Source: Pseudarthrobacter chlorophenolicus A6 (lineage in GTDB: Bacteria > Actinomycetota > Actinomycetes > Actinomycetales > Micrococcaceae). From it: a stretch of 64,000 nt of DNA. Within the stretch, counting starts at the first letter, position 1. Every line of letters starts with the position of its first letter. The stretch lies in NCBI RefSeq assembly GCF_000022025.1, contig NC_011886.1, positions 4,263,953 through 4,327,952 on the forward strand, in the 5' to 3' direction. The position numbers and the translations under genes are program-made. Positions 8,428-17,331 of the stretch are shown here, piece after piece. The notes below the pieces were generated by a model that saw only the letters and a program-made list of their open reading frames with translations, did no database searches and was not told the origin of the DNA.

Positions 8428-9102
8428 ATGAAGCTGCTGCTCATCCGCCATGGAGAGACTCCCGGAAACGTCCTCGGCCAACTGGACACCGCCCACCCCG
8501 GGCCGGGCCTGACCGAACTGGGCGAACGGCAGGCAGAGGCCGTGGCGCGGTCGCTGGCCAATGAACCCATCCGGGCGCTCTACGCCTCCACGCTGGTCCG
8601 TACGCAGATTACCGCGGCGCCGCTGGGCAGGCTCCACGGCCTGGAGGTCACGGTGCTCGACGGGCTCCACGAGATCGAGGCCGGGTCGCTGGAGAAACTG
8701 AACGACCACGAGTCGCATAAGCGGTACATGGGCACGGTGATCTCCTGGGCCGCCGGCGACCTGGACACCCGGATGCCCGCAGGACCCGACGGCCACTCCT
8801 TCTTCGAGCGGTTCGACGCCGCAATTGCGAGGGTCATCGAAAGGACTGGCGGCCAGGGGGACACGGTGGCGGTGGTGAGCCATGGTGCAGCCATCAGGAC
8901 CTGGGCGGGGCTCCGCGCCGAGGGCATCGATCATGAGTTTGCGGCCAAGCATGTGCTGGCCAACACCGGAATCGTGGCACTGGAGGGCAACCCGGACAGT
9001 GGTTGGAAGCTGATCCACTGGGCAGGCAGCCCGGTGGGCGGGCTGGCCCTGGCCGATCCCACAGCCGAAGATCCCACAGGGCAGGACGTCAGCCGCCCGT
9101 AA
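8428..9102 (+). CDS. Histidine phosphatase family protein (phosphoglycerate-mutase-like)
   Basis: A 224-residue cytosolic phosphatase. LLIRHGETPGN at residues 4-14 holds the phospho-accepting His and the RHG motif. The second His lies in VAVVSHGAAIRTW (about residues 148-160), and E in HEIEAGSLE is the likely acid. It belongs to the branch of small-molecule phosphatases rather than glycolytic mutases, judging by length and the absence of mutase loops. Substrate unknown. The ATG at 8428 follows a weak TGGGGGC ribosome site. Confidence 0.85.
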   Translation: MKLLLIRHGETPGNVLGQLDTAHPGPGLTELGERQAEAVARSLANEPIRALYASTLVRTQITAAPLGRLHGLEVTVLDGLHEIEAGSLEKLNDHESHKRYMGTVISWAAGDLDTRMPAGPDGHSFFERFDAAIARVIERTGGQGDTVAVVSHGAAIRTWAGLRAEGIDHEFAAKHVLANTGIVALEGNPDSGWKLIHWAGSPVGGLALADPTAEDPTGQDVSRP

Positions 9103-9131
9103 CACCGGCACTGTGCCGGTGTCCTGGCCTG

Positions 9132-10007
9132 CTACCGGGGAAGCACGCACCCCGCCGCGGCCACTGGCAGCCGAAGCCGCGGGGCACCGCGCAGAATCGC
9201 TGAGGCGGCCGGAGCCGGAGGAACCAGCCGGGCGGCCATCGCGGCCGCGGCATCCGCCGCCGGGCGTTCGCCGCTTTCCATTGCCGTCAGCGAGCTCAGG
9301 AAATGGTGCCACCGCGGCCCGAGGGACTCCGGTATGTGCGGACTCCTGAGCGTCCTGGCCACGAGCGACTCCACCGCCGTCCCCGGAAATGCCTTGGATC
9401 CGGTCAGCAGTTCCAGCAGGACCAGGCCCATCGCATAGACGTCCCAGGCGGGGTCGGCAACGCCACCCGCAGCCTGTTCCGGGCTCATGTAGTGGACCGT
9501 TCCGGACGAGATTCCCGGCTCCGGCGCCGTACCCGCCACCGCCGCTATGCCGAAATCGATGACCCTGACGGGGCTTCGCCGAAGCCCGCTCAGCATCAGG
9601 TTTCCCGGCTTGATATCCCGGTGCACCAGCCCTGCGGCGTGCAGGTGTGCCAGACCGCTGAAGATGCTCCGCGCCCACAACGCTACGGCGTCGGCACCAT
9701 GGCGTTCTGCCCGCACAGCTTCGGACAGGCTGGTTCCCAATGCCAGTTCCTCAACCAGGAAGGCATGCCCCGGGCGATAGGTGCCGGCCGGCATGACTCC
9801 CTGATCGATGAACCTGACGATGGACGGGTGGCGCAGCGACGCGAGCACCCTTGCCTCGTTGTGGATGCGCCGATGGTGTTTGTCCGAGCTGTCGGCCGCC
9901 ACCTTGACGGCCACGTCCGGACCTCCCGCCACATCCACAGCCCGGAAGACTTCGGCCATGGAACCGCGGCCCAACCGCTCCCGGAGCAGGAAGCGGCCGG
10001 CGATCAC
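9132..10007 (-). CDS. Serine/threonine protein kinase (Hanks-type)
   Basis: A 291-residue kinase beginning at a GTG (10007) that overlaps the stop of the upstream small gene (GTGA); the frame extends 23 residues further, but that would overlap the upstream gene by about 70 bases. Motifs in order: glycine loop ERLGRGSMAEVF, invariant Lys in VAVKVAAD, catalytic loop HRDIKPGNL, DFGIA, and SPEQAAGG in the P+1 region. No transmembrane or PASTA domain follows, so this is a soluble kinase shorter than PknA/PknB. Coupling to the small Cys protein and the neighbouring MarR gene suggests shared regulation; its targets are unknown. Confidence 0.9.
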   Translation of the reverse strand: MIAGRFLLRERLGRGSMAEVFRAVDVAGGPDVAVKVAADSSDKHHRRIHNEARVLASLRHPSIVRFIDQGVMPAGTYRPGHAFLVEELALGTSLSEAVRAERHGADAVALWARSIFSGLAHLHAAGLVHRDIKPGNLMLSGLRRSPVRVIDFGIAAVAGTAPEPGISSGTVHYMSPEQAAGGVADPAWDVYAMGLVLLELLTGSKAFPGTAVESLVARTLRSPHIPESLGPRWHHFLSSLTAMESGERPAADAAAAMAARLVPPAPAASAILRGAPRLRLPVAAAGCVLPR

Positions 10008-10276
10008 CGGGACGCCTGAATGGTTCCGCCGTACGGTACCCAGGCATCGAGCTGGAAACCGCACTGGCAGCGCCACACCGGCGGGAGCTTTACCGGTACG
10101 AATCCGTCCGGCTCGAACGAGTACCCCATGGCTGCCCGCCCTAGTGCGGGCGTCACCAGCTCCATGGGCGTGCCGCAGTGAACGGTATGCTCTGCTCCCC
10201 CAGCAGAGGTCTTCTCAAAAGTGATCAACGCGCTCACTACTCCATGTGGCAGTATTTTCTGGCTGATCCTAAGCAT
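10004..10276 (-). CDS. Small hypothetical protein with paired cysteines
   Basis: A 90-residue protein of unknown function, ending in a four-base overlap with the kinase gene. It contains HCGTP and CQCGF, which could form a small zinc ribbon (C-x-C with an upstream Cys), and HTVHCGT. The ATG at 10276 has no ribosome site, so translation may be leaderless; the 12-bp AACTAGCTAGTT palindrome lies 16 bases upstream of it. A later start is possible. Only co-transcription with the kinase is well supported. Confidence 0.55.
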   Translation of the reverse strand: MLRISQKILPHGVVSALITFEKTSAGGAEHTVHCGTPMELVTPALGRAAMGYSFEPDGFVPVKLPPVWRCQCGFQLDAWVPYGGTIQASR

Positions 10277-10291
10277 ACATATAACTAGAAC

Positions 10292-10303
10292 AACTAGCTA
10301 GTT
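10292..10303. promoter_or_regulatory. AACTAGCTAGTT palindrome between marR-type gene and the kinase operon
   Basis: This perfect 12-bp palindrome overlaps the stop of the MarR gene and lies 16 bases before the start of the small Cys protein. The same AACTAG/CTAGTT half-sites recur upstream of the MarR gene at 10845-10865. MarR proteins typically bind such dyads near their own genes and targets. Confidence 0.6.
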
Positions 10304-10821
10304 TAGCTAGACAATTTGTGGTGCTCATCGTCCAGAACGCCGATGGCGTCCGCCATGCGCTGCAGGAACGCGACGACGATCCTCGCCTCCTCGGCACTCA
10401 GAGACTCCGCCACGGCCATCATCCGCCGATGCATGGCGCCCAAGGTTTCCCGGACTTCCGTATCCGATTCCACCGTGGGAACAACAACCACTGAGCGCCG
10501 GTCCGAAGGGTGGGCCTCGCGGCGGACGTGCCCGCTGGATACCAGCCTGTCAATCAGGGACGTCGTGGAGGCGCTGGTGATCCCGAGGAACTGGCTAAGG
10601 TCCTTGGGTACCACCGCCTTGCCGGAGGCCTGCGCGCGCAGGAGGTACCGGAGGGCAAGGATGTCGGTTTCGCCCATGCCCATGGAGTCGCGGGTGGACC
10701 TGCGGATGATGGTCTCCGCCGCCCGGTAGTCCCGCAGCGACTTGAGGACCGCCGCTCCGTAGTCCAGCTGCCCGTCGGGTCCGTACCAGTAGCCGGAGCC
10801 CTCGTTGCCTGTAAAAGCCAT
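10303..10821 (-). CDS. MarR-family transcriptional regulator
   Basis: A 172-residue winged-helix regulator. The central block LSQFLGITSASTTSLIDRLVSSGHVRREAHPSDRRSV holds the helix-turn-helix and the DxRxxxv wing (here DRRSVVVV) that defines the family, flanked by dimerisation helices. The ligand is unknown. Dyads with AACTAG/CTAGTT half-sites lie both before the gene and directly after it, at the start of the kinase operon, suggesting autoregulation plus control of the small Cys protein and kinase. The GNAT gene at 10987 is divergent and shares the same upstream region. Confidence 0.9.
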   Translation of the reverse strand: MAFTGNEGSGYWYGPDGQLDYGAAVLKSLRDYRAAETIIRRSTRDSMGMGETDILALRYLLRAQASGKAVVPKDLSQFLGITSASTTSLIDRLVSSGHVRREAHPSDRRSVVVVPTVESDTEVRETLGAMHRRMMAVAESLSAEEARIVVAFLQRMADAIGVLDDEHHKLSS

Positions 10822-10844
10822 ACCTATATCTTAGGCCAACTGCT

Positions 10845-10865
10845 AACTAGACAGCCAAGCTAGTT
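10845..10865. promoter_or_regulatory. AACTAG-N9-CTAGTT inverted repeat upstream of the MarR gene
   Basis: AACTAG (10845-10850) and CTAGTT (10860-10865) form an inverted repeat 24 bases before the MarR start. It has the same half-sites as the palindrome at 10292-10303 but a 9-base spacer. It is probably the autoregulatory MarR operator. Confidence 0.55.
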
Positions 10866-10938
10866 TGCGCTGCCGGCACCGCGGCCGGCATATGGCGTTA
10901 TTCGGACCCTTACCGGCAAGAAACACCCGCGTAACCCG

Positions 10939-10951
10939 CCGCTCCTAGCCT
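10939..10951 (+). promoter_or_regulatory. Shared CCGCTCCTAGCCT motif before the GNAT gene
   Basis: Second copy of the motif also seen at 4006 and 46328, here about 35 bases before the start at 10987. It is a possible -10-region element of an alternative sigma factor promoter. The role is inferred only from recurrence. Confidence 0.35.
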
Positions 10952-10986
10952 TGATCTGCATAACCCTTCGGCGAATCGAGGCCTAC

Positions 10987-11490
10987 ATGCAGACCAATCC
11001 GCGGCTGAACATCAGGCAGGTTGCCTGGTCCCACCCTGTGGGCGCAGACCTTCGGCGCGCACAGCAGGCCGAACTCGACGCCCGCTTTGGTACTGCAGAC
11101 CACGAACCCGGCCCTCCGCCGTCGGAGGCTGACTGCGCCGTCTTCCTGGTGGCGTACGACAAGGGGTCCGGCCAGCCGGTGGGCTGCGGTGGACTGCGGC
11201 TGCTGGATGCCAGCACCGCCGAAATCAAACGGCTCTACGTGGTTCCGTACACCCGCGGCTCCGGCGTGGCCAGTTCGGTCCTCGCCGCCCTGGAGGCGGA
11301 GGCCTACAAGCAAGGCATCACCCGCATCAAGGCCGAGGCCGGTTCTGCGCAGGCTGACGGGCGGAACTTTTATCAGAACTCCGGGTTCGAGCCGGTGCCC
11401 AACTTCGGCCCGTACATTGGCGTCAAGCACTCATCCTGCTATGCCAAGAGCATCAACTCACACAGCGCCGCCCACACAGCCATGGCATGA
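10987..11490 (+). CDS. GNAT-family N-acetyltransferase
   Basis: A 167-residue acetyltransferase using acetyl-CoA. The pyrophosphate-binding motif A reads RLYVVPYTRGSGVASSVL (R/Q-x-x-G-x-G/A pattern), followed by an AEA.AQADGRNFYQNSGF segment typical of the last strands of the fold. I chose ATG 10987, with GAGG six bases upstream; the frame extends to 10951 without a ribosome site. The substrate is unknown. It is divergent from the MarR gene. Confidence 0.85.
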   Translation: MQTNPRLNIRQVAWSHPVGADLRRAQQAELDARFGTADHEPGPPPSEADCAVFLVAYDKGSGQPVGCGGLRLLDASTAEIKRLYVVPYTRGSGVASSVLAALEAEAYKQGITRIKAEAGSAQADGRNFYQNSGFEPVPNFGPYIGVKHSSCYAKSINSHSAAHTAMA

Positions 11491-11550
11491 CGCTGAAACG
11501 TGGGGCGTCACACTGCATGCGGGCCTCCGTGGCTCGGCTAATCTCGGCCT

Positions 11551-11985
11551 ATGGAAACAGCAGACATCACCTTCCGCACCCGCAAATGGGTCCGGCCAGA
11601 AGACCTCAACGCCAACGGGACCCTGTTCGGCGGAAGCCTGCTGAAGTGGATCGATGAGGAAGCCGCCATCTACGCCATCCTCCAACTGGGCAATGGCCGG
11701 GCCGTCACGAAGTACATTTCGGAAATCAACTTCGTGAGCTCGGCCGTCCAGGGCGACCTGATTGAAATGGGCCTGACCGCCACGAAGTTTGGCCGGACCT
11801 CGCTGACCATGCGGGCGGAAGTGCGCAACATGATCACCCGGCAAAGCATCCTGACCATCGAGGAAATCGTCTTCGTCAACCTCAACAACGCCGGCACGCC
11901 GGAACCGCACGGATACACCGAAATCACTTACGACCGGGACAGGATCCCCACCCACCACCTGACCGAAACCCTGCAGCAGGACTGA
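11551..11985 (+). CDS. Acyl-CoA thioesterase, single hotdog domain
   Basis: A 144-residue hotdog-fold enzyme that hydrolyses acyl-CoA esters. The family blocks are PEDLNANGTLFGGSLLKWIDEEAA (N/D-x-x-G-T-x-F-G-G) on the central helix, and KFGRTSLTMRAEV. It resembles YciA/BACH-type cytosolic thioesterases. A tandem two-domain relative is encoded at 58119. Substrate chain length cannot be inferred. Confidence 0.88.
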   Translation: METADITFRTRKWVRPEDLNANGTLFGGSLLKWIDEEAAIYAILQLGNGRAVTKYISEINFVSSAVQGDLIEMGLTATKFGRTSLTMRAEVRNMITRQSILTIEEIVFVNLNNAGTPEPHGYTEITYDRDRIPTHHLTETLQQD

Positions 11986-12058
11986 CGCTTCACCCCGCGT
12001 TCATTCCCAAACCCCCAGGCGTTCTCTTCGCTGGACCAACTTAGGCAGCCGGGCTGTT

Positions 12059-12071
12059 TATCGAATCGATA
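12059..12071. promoter_or_regulatory. TATCGAATCGATA palindrome upstream of the ABC importer
   Basis: TATCGA and TCGATA flank a single A, a 13-bp dyad in an AT-rich spot about 84 bases before the first importer gene. It may be an operator, but no matching regulator gene is adjacent. The rest of the 11986-12154 gap shows nothing clear. Confidence 0.35.
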
Positions 12072-12154
12072 GCAATAGCAGCCCCGCATTCCGCATGCCC
12101 GGCTATAGGCTGTGCGGACATGCTCCGGTTCCAGTGCAGAAATGAGTCCTGATC

Positions 12155-13228
12155 GTGCGTAAATTACAGACCTTGGTTGCCGCCGCCGTCGCCGTCACCC
12201 TGCTTGCCGGATGCGGCGGAGAAGCCTCACCCGGAGCCTCGGGCGAGGCTTCTTCCGCCCCGGCCGGAGGATCCGGCGACACCCTGGTGGTGTACACCAA
12301 CTCCAACGGCGAAGGCCGCGGGGACTGGCTGACCCAGAAGGCGGGCGAAGCCGGGTTCAAGATCGAGATTGTGGGGGCCGGCGGCGCCGACGCCACCAAC
12401 AAGCTGATCGCCGAGAAGAACAACCCCATCGCGGACGTCGCTTTTGGGCTGAACAACATGTATTTCTCCCAGGTCAAGGCAGCGGATGCGCTGGAACCCT
12501 ATGAGCCTGCCTGGGCCGGCGAGGTGGACACCCAGTTGGCGGATGGCGAGACGTACTGGCCGCTGGTGAAGCAGGCCATCCTCCTGGGCTACAACTCGGA
12601 CAAGTTCTCTACGGATGCTGCGCCGAAGGACTGGACGGACCTGTGGACCAAGGATGAGTTCAAGGCCCGCTACGAGCGGGTCACCGGCCTTGGCACCGCC
12701 ACCGCCCAACTCGTCTTCGCCGGCATCCTCAGCCGGTACCGTGACGATTCCGGCGACCTTGGAATCTCGGATGAGGGCTGGAAGCAGGTGGAACAGTACT
12801 TCCAGAACGGCAGCCCCGCCGTGGCCAAGACCGATCTTTTCGCCCGCATCGCCTCGGGCGAGGTGGATATGGGGCAGATGCCGTCCTCGATCATTGCCGA
12901 CCGGGAAAAGTCCTTCAAGGTGAACGTGGAGACGGTCATGCCTTCCGTTGGCGTCCCCCTCGCGGTGGAGCAGATCGCCCTCGTCAAGGGCACCAAGAAG
13001 AAGGACCAGGCTCAGAAGTTCATCGATTGGTTCGGCAGTGCCGACGTGCAGGGACAGTTCGCCAAGCAGTTCAACGCCATGCCCGTGAACAAATCGGCCC
13101 AGGCACAGGCCAACCCCGAGGTGGTGGACTTCTTTGCAGACCTCAAGCAGCAGGACATCGACTGGGAGTTCGTCCAGGAAAACATGGGCGCCTGGGTGGA
13201 GAAGATCGAACTCGAGTACATGACGTAG
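12155..13228 (+). CDS. ABC transporter substrate-binding lipoprotein
   Basis: A 357-residue extracellular binding protein, starting with GTG. MRKLQTLVAAAVAVTLLAGC ends in a lipobox with Cys20 as the lipid anchor. The mature part is a periplasmic-binding fold of the iron(III)/polyamine/aminoethylphosphonate cluster (LVVYTNSNGEGR near the N-terminus, ADVAFGLNN, PLVKQAILLGYNSD, and MPSVGVPLAVEQIALVKGTK). Together with the ATPase and permease that follow it forms a complete importer. Ligand uncertain: iron, phosphonate or another small anion. Confidence 0.88.
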   Translation: MRKLQTLVAAAVAVTLLAGCGGEASPGASGEASSAPAGGSGDTLVVYTNSNGEGRGDWLTQKAGEAGFKIEIVGAGGADATNKLIAEKNNPIADVAFGLNNMYFSQVKAADALEPYEPAWAGEVDTQLADGETYWPLVKQAILLGYNSDKFSTDAAPKDWTDLWTKDEFKARYERVTGLGTATAQLVFAGILSRYRDDSGDLGISDEGWKQVEQYFQNGSPAVAKTDLFARIASGEVDMGQMPSSIIADREKSFKVNVETVMPSVGVPLAVEQIALVKGTKKKDQAQKFIDWFGSADVQGQFAKQFNAMPVNKSAQAQANPEVVDFFADLKQQDIDWEFVQENMGAWVEKIELEYMT

Positions 13229-13277
13229 CCCTGCGCCAGCCTTCCGTCTCCGCCCGAGTTCCACAGACAGGTTTGCC

Positions 13278-14357
13278 ATGATCCGCTTGGACAGCATCAA
13301 AGTTTCCTTCGGCGACTTCACCGCCATCCCGCACCTGGACCTGCACGTCCGGCCCGGCGAGTTCTTCACGCTGCTGGGGCCTTCCGGGTGTGGAAAAACG
13401 ACGGCGTTGCGCACCCTTGCCGGCTTCATCCAGCCGGCCGGGGGCACGGTCACAGTGGACGGAAAGGATGTCACCCGGCTTCCCAGCGACAAGCGGCAGG
13501 TGGGCATGGTGTTCCAGAACTATGCCCTGTTTCCCAGCATGAGCGTGTGGGAAAACATCGCCTTTGGACTCCGCGTCCGGAAGGAGAAGGGCGCCGAAAG
13601 TGACAGGATGGTCCGGGACATCGCCTGCCGGGTGGAACTCAGCGACGAGCAGCTGGCCAAGAACGTGGCCGAGCTCTCCGGCGGGCAGCAACAGCGGGTG
13701 GCGGTGGCCCGGGCACTCGTCCTGCGGCCCAAGATCCTGCTGCTGGACGAGCCGCTGTCCAACCTCGATGCCAAACTCCGCCATCAGCTCAGGCAGCAGC
13801 TTAAGGACCTGCAAAGCGAATTCGGCATCACCACCGTCTATGTCACCCACGACCAGGACGAGGCCCTGGCCATGAGCGACCGGGTGGCGGTCTTCAACAA
13901 GGGCGTGGTGGAGCAAGTGGGCACACCGCAGGAGATCTATGACCACGCCGCCACGGAATTCGTCTGCAATTTCATTGGTGACAGCTCCACCCTGACGCCG
14001 GAATTCGTGGCGCAGGTCAACGCCGCCTCCGGGGCCCGGCTCAGCACCCGGGCCAGCTCCTACCTGCGGGTGGAAAAGGCGTCCCTGGACGCACCCGCGG
14101 GAGGCGGCGCCGTCGGACTTTCCGCAAAGGTGCTGTCCCGGACCTACCATGGCCTGCACAGCAGGTACGTGGTGCGCAGCCACGGCGCGGACATCCGGCT
14201 GCTGGTGCGCGAGGACGGCGGCGCCCACCCCGAACCGGGTACGGAAACCACCGTGTACGTGCGGCCGGACCACATCCTGCAGTACCACCCCGAAACAGGC
14301 GCGGCCCTTCAGGAGCAGGACCGGCAGGAGCAGGACCAGGCGGTTGCCCTGCCATGA
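13278..14357 (+). CDS. ABC transporter ATP-binding protein (PotA/FbpC type)
   Basis: A 359-residue ATPase energising the importer. Walker A GPSGCGKTT (about residues 35-43), Q-loop VFQNYALFP, signature LSGGQQQRVA, Walker B ILLLDEPLSNLD, and H-loop VYVTHDQDEA are all present. Residues from about 240 onward form the TOBE-like regulatory domain typical of the CUT1/PotA/FbpC branch. The gene overlaps the permease start by four bases (ATGA), so they are made together. Confidence 0.93.
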   Translation: MIRLDSIKVSFGDFTAIPHLDLHVRPGEFFTLLGPSGCGKTTALRTLAGFIQPAGGTVTVDGKDVTRLPSDKRQVGMVFQNYALFPSMSVWENIAFGLRVRKEKGAESDRMVRDIACRVELSDEQLAKNVAELSGGQQQRVAVARALVLRPKILLLDEPLSNLDAKLRHQLRQQLKDLQSEFGITTVYVTHDQDEALAMSDRVAVFNKGVVEQVGTPQEIYDHAATEFVCNFIGDSSTLTPEFVAQVNAASGARLSTRASSYLRVEKASLDAPAGGGAVGLSAKVLSRTYHGLHSRYVVRSHGADIRLLVREDGGAHPEPGTETTVYVRPDHILQYHPETGAALQEQDRQEQDQAVALP

Positions 14358-16180
14358 GCGGAACTCCCGTCCGCGCGATGGTCCGCTCCCCGTTCGTCCT
14401 GGTGGTGGGCGTCATCCTCACCTGGTTCATCGCGGCGTTCCTGGTGTGGCCCAACATCAACGTTCTGATTGCCACCTTCTTCCCTGACGGAAGTTTCTCG
14501 GGGCGGGCGGCGGAAAAGCTGTTCTCCTCGCAGCGCGCCATGAAAGCACTGGGTAACAGCTTCCTACTGGCGGTGGCCCTCTCCATCACGGTCAACGCCG
14601 TAGGAATCTTTATTGTGCTGGTGACGTACTACTTCAGGATCCGGGGCTCGCGGATCCTGTTCCTGGGCTACGCCACCACCTTCATCTACGGCGGCATCGT
14701 GCTGGCGGCAGGGTACAAGTTCATTTACGGCGACAAGGGAATCGTCACCTCATTGCTGCTGCAGGTGTTCCCCTCCATGGACCCCGCCTGGTTCTCCGGC
14801 TTCTTCGCGGTGCTGGTGGTCATGACGTTTGCCACCACTACCAACCACATGCTGTTCGTGGCCAATGCACTGAAGGGGGTGGACTACCAAACCATAGAAG
14901 CGGCGAAGAACCTTGGCGCCTCCACGTGGACCATCCTGCGGCGGATCGTCCTGCCCATGCTGAAGCCCACGCTGTTCGCCGTCACTATCCTGTCCTTCCT
15001 GACCGGACTCGGTGCCCTGAGTGCGCCGCAGGTCCTGGGTGGACGGGAATTCCAGACCATCACGCCCATGATCCTGACGTTCACCAACAGCCCCACGTCG
15101 CGCGACCTGGCGGCCCTGCTGGCCGTCATCCTGGGCTTGGCCACCATGGTGATGCTGGCGGTGATGTCCCGGCTGGAGAAGGGCGGCACGTACTTCTCGG
15201 TATCCAAGGTGTCCTCGGAGCTGCAGAAGCAGGACATCACCAACCCGGTGGCCAACGTGGCCGTCCACGCCCTGGCGTACCTGCTGTTCGCGGTCTACAC
15301 GCTGCCGGTCCTGCTCATTGTGCTGTACTCCTTCGCGGACGGCGCCGCCATCCAGACCGGGCAGCTCTCGCCGGGCAGCTTGACACTGGACAACTACGTC
15401 CGGGTGCTGACGCAGCCGGCCGGATTGCGGCCGTTCGTTGTCAGCGTGGTGTACAGCGCCCTGGCGGCGCTGATCGTGGTGGGCGGCCTACTCTTTGTGG
15501 CCCGGCTGCTGCAGAAGTACCGGAACTGGGTGGCGTCAGTCTTTGAATACCTGCTGCACATCCCCTGGATCCTGCCGTCGGCGCTGTTGGCCCTGGGCCT
15601 GATCATCAGTTACGACCACCCGAATCCCCTGGTGGGCGGGGCGGTGCTGACCGGGACCACGGTGATCCTGCTGATCGCCTTTGTCACCGTGAAGATCCCT
15701 TTCACGCTGCGGATGCTGAAGGCGTCGTTCGCCTCGGTGAATTCCTCGCTGGAAGAAGCGGCCGCCATCATGGGCGCCAAGACCCTGTACGTGTTCCGCC
15801 GGATCCTGTTGCCACTGGTGCTCCCGGCGGCAGCAGCCATCACCGCCCTGAACTTCAACAGCCTCCTGGACGATTACGACACCGCCATCTTCCTGGCCCA
15901 CCCGTTGGTCCAGCCGCTGGGCCTGGTCATCAAGGCGAACACGGACGGCGCCGAGGGCACCGAAGGCGTCGCGAACACCTTCGTGTACACCGTGCTGCTG
16001 ATGGTCATCACCGGCGTCACCATGTACCTCGTCTATGGAAGGTCCGGGCGCCGCCGCGGCCGGAAGCGCCTGCCGGAGGTTCCACCGCAGGGCAGCATCG
16101 GGGCCGCCGATGTGCCGCCTGCCTCCGGACCAGCAGCGTCCGCCGAAAACAGCAAGGTCCCTGCCGCGCCCGTGCGGTGA
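14354..16180 (+). CDS. ABC transporter permease, two fused transmembrane domains
   Basis: A 608-residue membrane protein. Two BPD-type permease domains are fused in one chain, each with about six membrane helices and an EAA loop: EAAKNLGASTWTILRRIVLP around residues 178-197 and EAAAIMGAKTLYVFRRILLP around residues 475-494. Such fusions are typical of FbpB/AfuB iron and aminoethylphosphonate importers. The last 50 residues are a Pro/Ala-rich cytoplasmic tail. It completes the operon with the lipoprotein and ATPase. Confidence 0.92.
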   Translation: MSGTPVRAMVRSPFVLVVGVILTWFIAAFLVWPNINVLIATFFPDGSFSGRAAEKLFSSQRAMKALGNSFLLAVALSITVNAVGIFIVLVTYYFRIRGSRILFLGYATTFIYGGIVLAAGYKFIYGDKGIVTSLLLQVFPSMDPAWFSGFFAVLVVMTFATTTNHMLFVANALKGVDYQTIEAAKNLGASTWTILRRIVLPMLKPTLFAVTILSFLTGLGALSAPQVLGGREFQTITPMILTFTNSPTSRDLAALLAVILGLATMVMLAVMSRLEKGGTYFSVSKVSSELQKQDITNPVANVAVHALAYLLFAVYTLPVLLIVLYSFADGAAIQTGQLSPGSLTLDNYVRVLTQPAGLRPFVVSVVYSALAALIVVGGLLFVARLLQKYRNWVASVFEYLLHIPWILPSALLALGLIISYDHPNPLVGGAVLTGTTVILLIAFVTVKIPFTLRMLKASFASVNSSLEEAAAIMGAKTLYVFRRILLPLVLPAAAAITALNFNSLLDDYDTAIFLAHPLVQPLGLVIKANTDGAEGTEGVANTFVYTVLLMVITGVTMYLVYGRSGRRRGRKRLPEVPPQGSIGAADVPPASGPAASAENSKVPAAPVR

Positions 16181-16207
16181 CGCGGAGTTTGCTGGTCCGG
16201 GCGCGGA

Positions 16208-17263
16208 TCAACCCGCAGAACCGCGGACGACGGCGGCGCGCGAGTTCCGCCGTCGGGCCAGGCCGAGCAGCCGGTCCCGGAGCGGCTGCGCACCTTCCGC
16301 GAGCGCGATGCGGCCCATCGCCGAGGAGGCCAGGCTCAGGGCGCGGGTCCGGAGCCGCCGCTGCCTGCTGTAACTGCGGAGCGCCTGGGCTTCGGGCAAC
16401 GTGTTGAGGAGGTCACCGAGCGTCACCGCATCCACCAGGGATTCGCAGGCGCCGCGGCCCAGGGTGGGCATCATGGCGTGCGCGGCATCGCCGATCAGGA
16501 CGTTCCGGCCACGCACGTAGGAGCCCAGCCGAGGAACCGTCCACAGCCGCTGGACCAGGCACTCCTCCGGGGTGGCTGCGGCGAGGGTGCGGCGGATGGC
16601 GGGCGCATGGGTGGCATAGCGCTCCCGGGCCTGGTCCAGTACTGAGGCGGCGTCAATGCCGTAGGGGCCGGCCCCGGACCGGTAGCTGGCGTACCAGAAA
16701 GACCCGCCCCGGGCGGCGGCCATGCCGAAGAGATCACCGCGGCCCCAGTACTCGCCCACCTCATCCTGGCTGACGGAAGTGGGGAGGGTCCCGCGGAGGG
16801 CCAGGTACGGGGTGAGGCGGGCGTCCGTGGCGGCACCCCATGCCTCCCGCCGGACCACGCTGTGCACTCCGTCGGCGCCCACCACCAGTCCGCCGTCCCC
16901 GGGAATCCCCCGGACATTGCCGGTGACCCGGCGGACGGTCCCCGGGACGGCCGCGTTGAGCAGCTGCAGCAGGTCCACCCGGGAGATGCCGAACATGTCC
17001 CCCGCATCCACCGTGATCCACGGCTTGCCCTGCGCATCCCGCACCGAGCCGCTGCCGATTACCGGGCTGGCGGCTTTCGCTTCGTCAAGGATGCCGAGCC
17101 GTGCCAGTGCACGCTGGGCATTGGGCCACATACCCAGGGCGTTGCCCACCGCGGGCAGCTCCGGCCGCTTCTCGTAGACAGTCACCTGGAACCTGTCCGG
17201 GTCCAGGCAGGTGGCCAGGGCCAGCCCGGCAATGCCGCCGCCCACAATCGAGATCGTTTCCAT
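16208..17263 (-). CDS. FAD-dependent monooxygenase (group A aromatic hydroxylase type)
   Basis: A 351-residue flavoprotein. ISIVGGGIAGLALATCL at residues 4-20 is the GxGxxG dinucleotide fold with an Arg/Glu-terminated second strand (VTVYEKRPE), a DG-type block lies in VGADGVHSVVRRE, and GDAAHAMMPTLGRGACESLVDA is the GD motif contacting FAD ribose. It probably hydroxylates a small ring compound with NAD(P)H. The divergent TetR gene at 17332 shares its promoter and is the likely repressor. Confidence 0.85.
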   Translation of the reverse strand: METISIVGGGIAGLALATCLDPDRFQVTVYEKRPELPAVGNALGMWPNAQRALARLGILDEAKAASPVIGSGSVRDAQGKPWITVDAGDMFGISRVDLLQLLNAAVPGTVRRVTGNVRGIPGDGGLVVGADGVHSVVRREAWGAATDARLTPYLALRGTLPTSVSQDEVGEYWGRGDLFGMAAARGGSFWYASYRSGAGPYGIDAASVLDQARERYATHAPAIRRTLAAATPEECLVQRLWTVPRLGSYVRGRNVLIGDAAHAMMPTLGRGACESLVDAVTLGDLLNTLPEAQALRSYSRQRRLRTRALSLASSAMGRIALAEGAQPLRDRLLGLARRRNSRAAVVRGSAG

Positions 17264-17273
17264 GGGCTCAATT

Positions 17274-17289
17274 TACTACTTTTGTAGTA
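17274..17289. promoter_or_regulatory. TACTAC-TTTT-GTAGTA palindrome, candidate TetR operator
   Basis: A perfect 6+6 inverted repeat with a 4-base spacer lies 11 bases before the monooxygenase start and 43 bases before the TetR start, between the two divergent genes. Placement and symmetry fit a TetR-family operator controlling both. Confidence 0.7.
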
Positions 17290-17331
17290 GTCCGGGAAGA
17301 GGCCGGTGCCCCCTGTTACTAGACTGGGGCC

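Noticed and set aside
6882..8570. Long open frame antisense to purB
   Set aside because: It exists only because GC-rich codons leave few stops on the other strand; its protein has no recognisable motif and opposes a clear purB.
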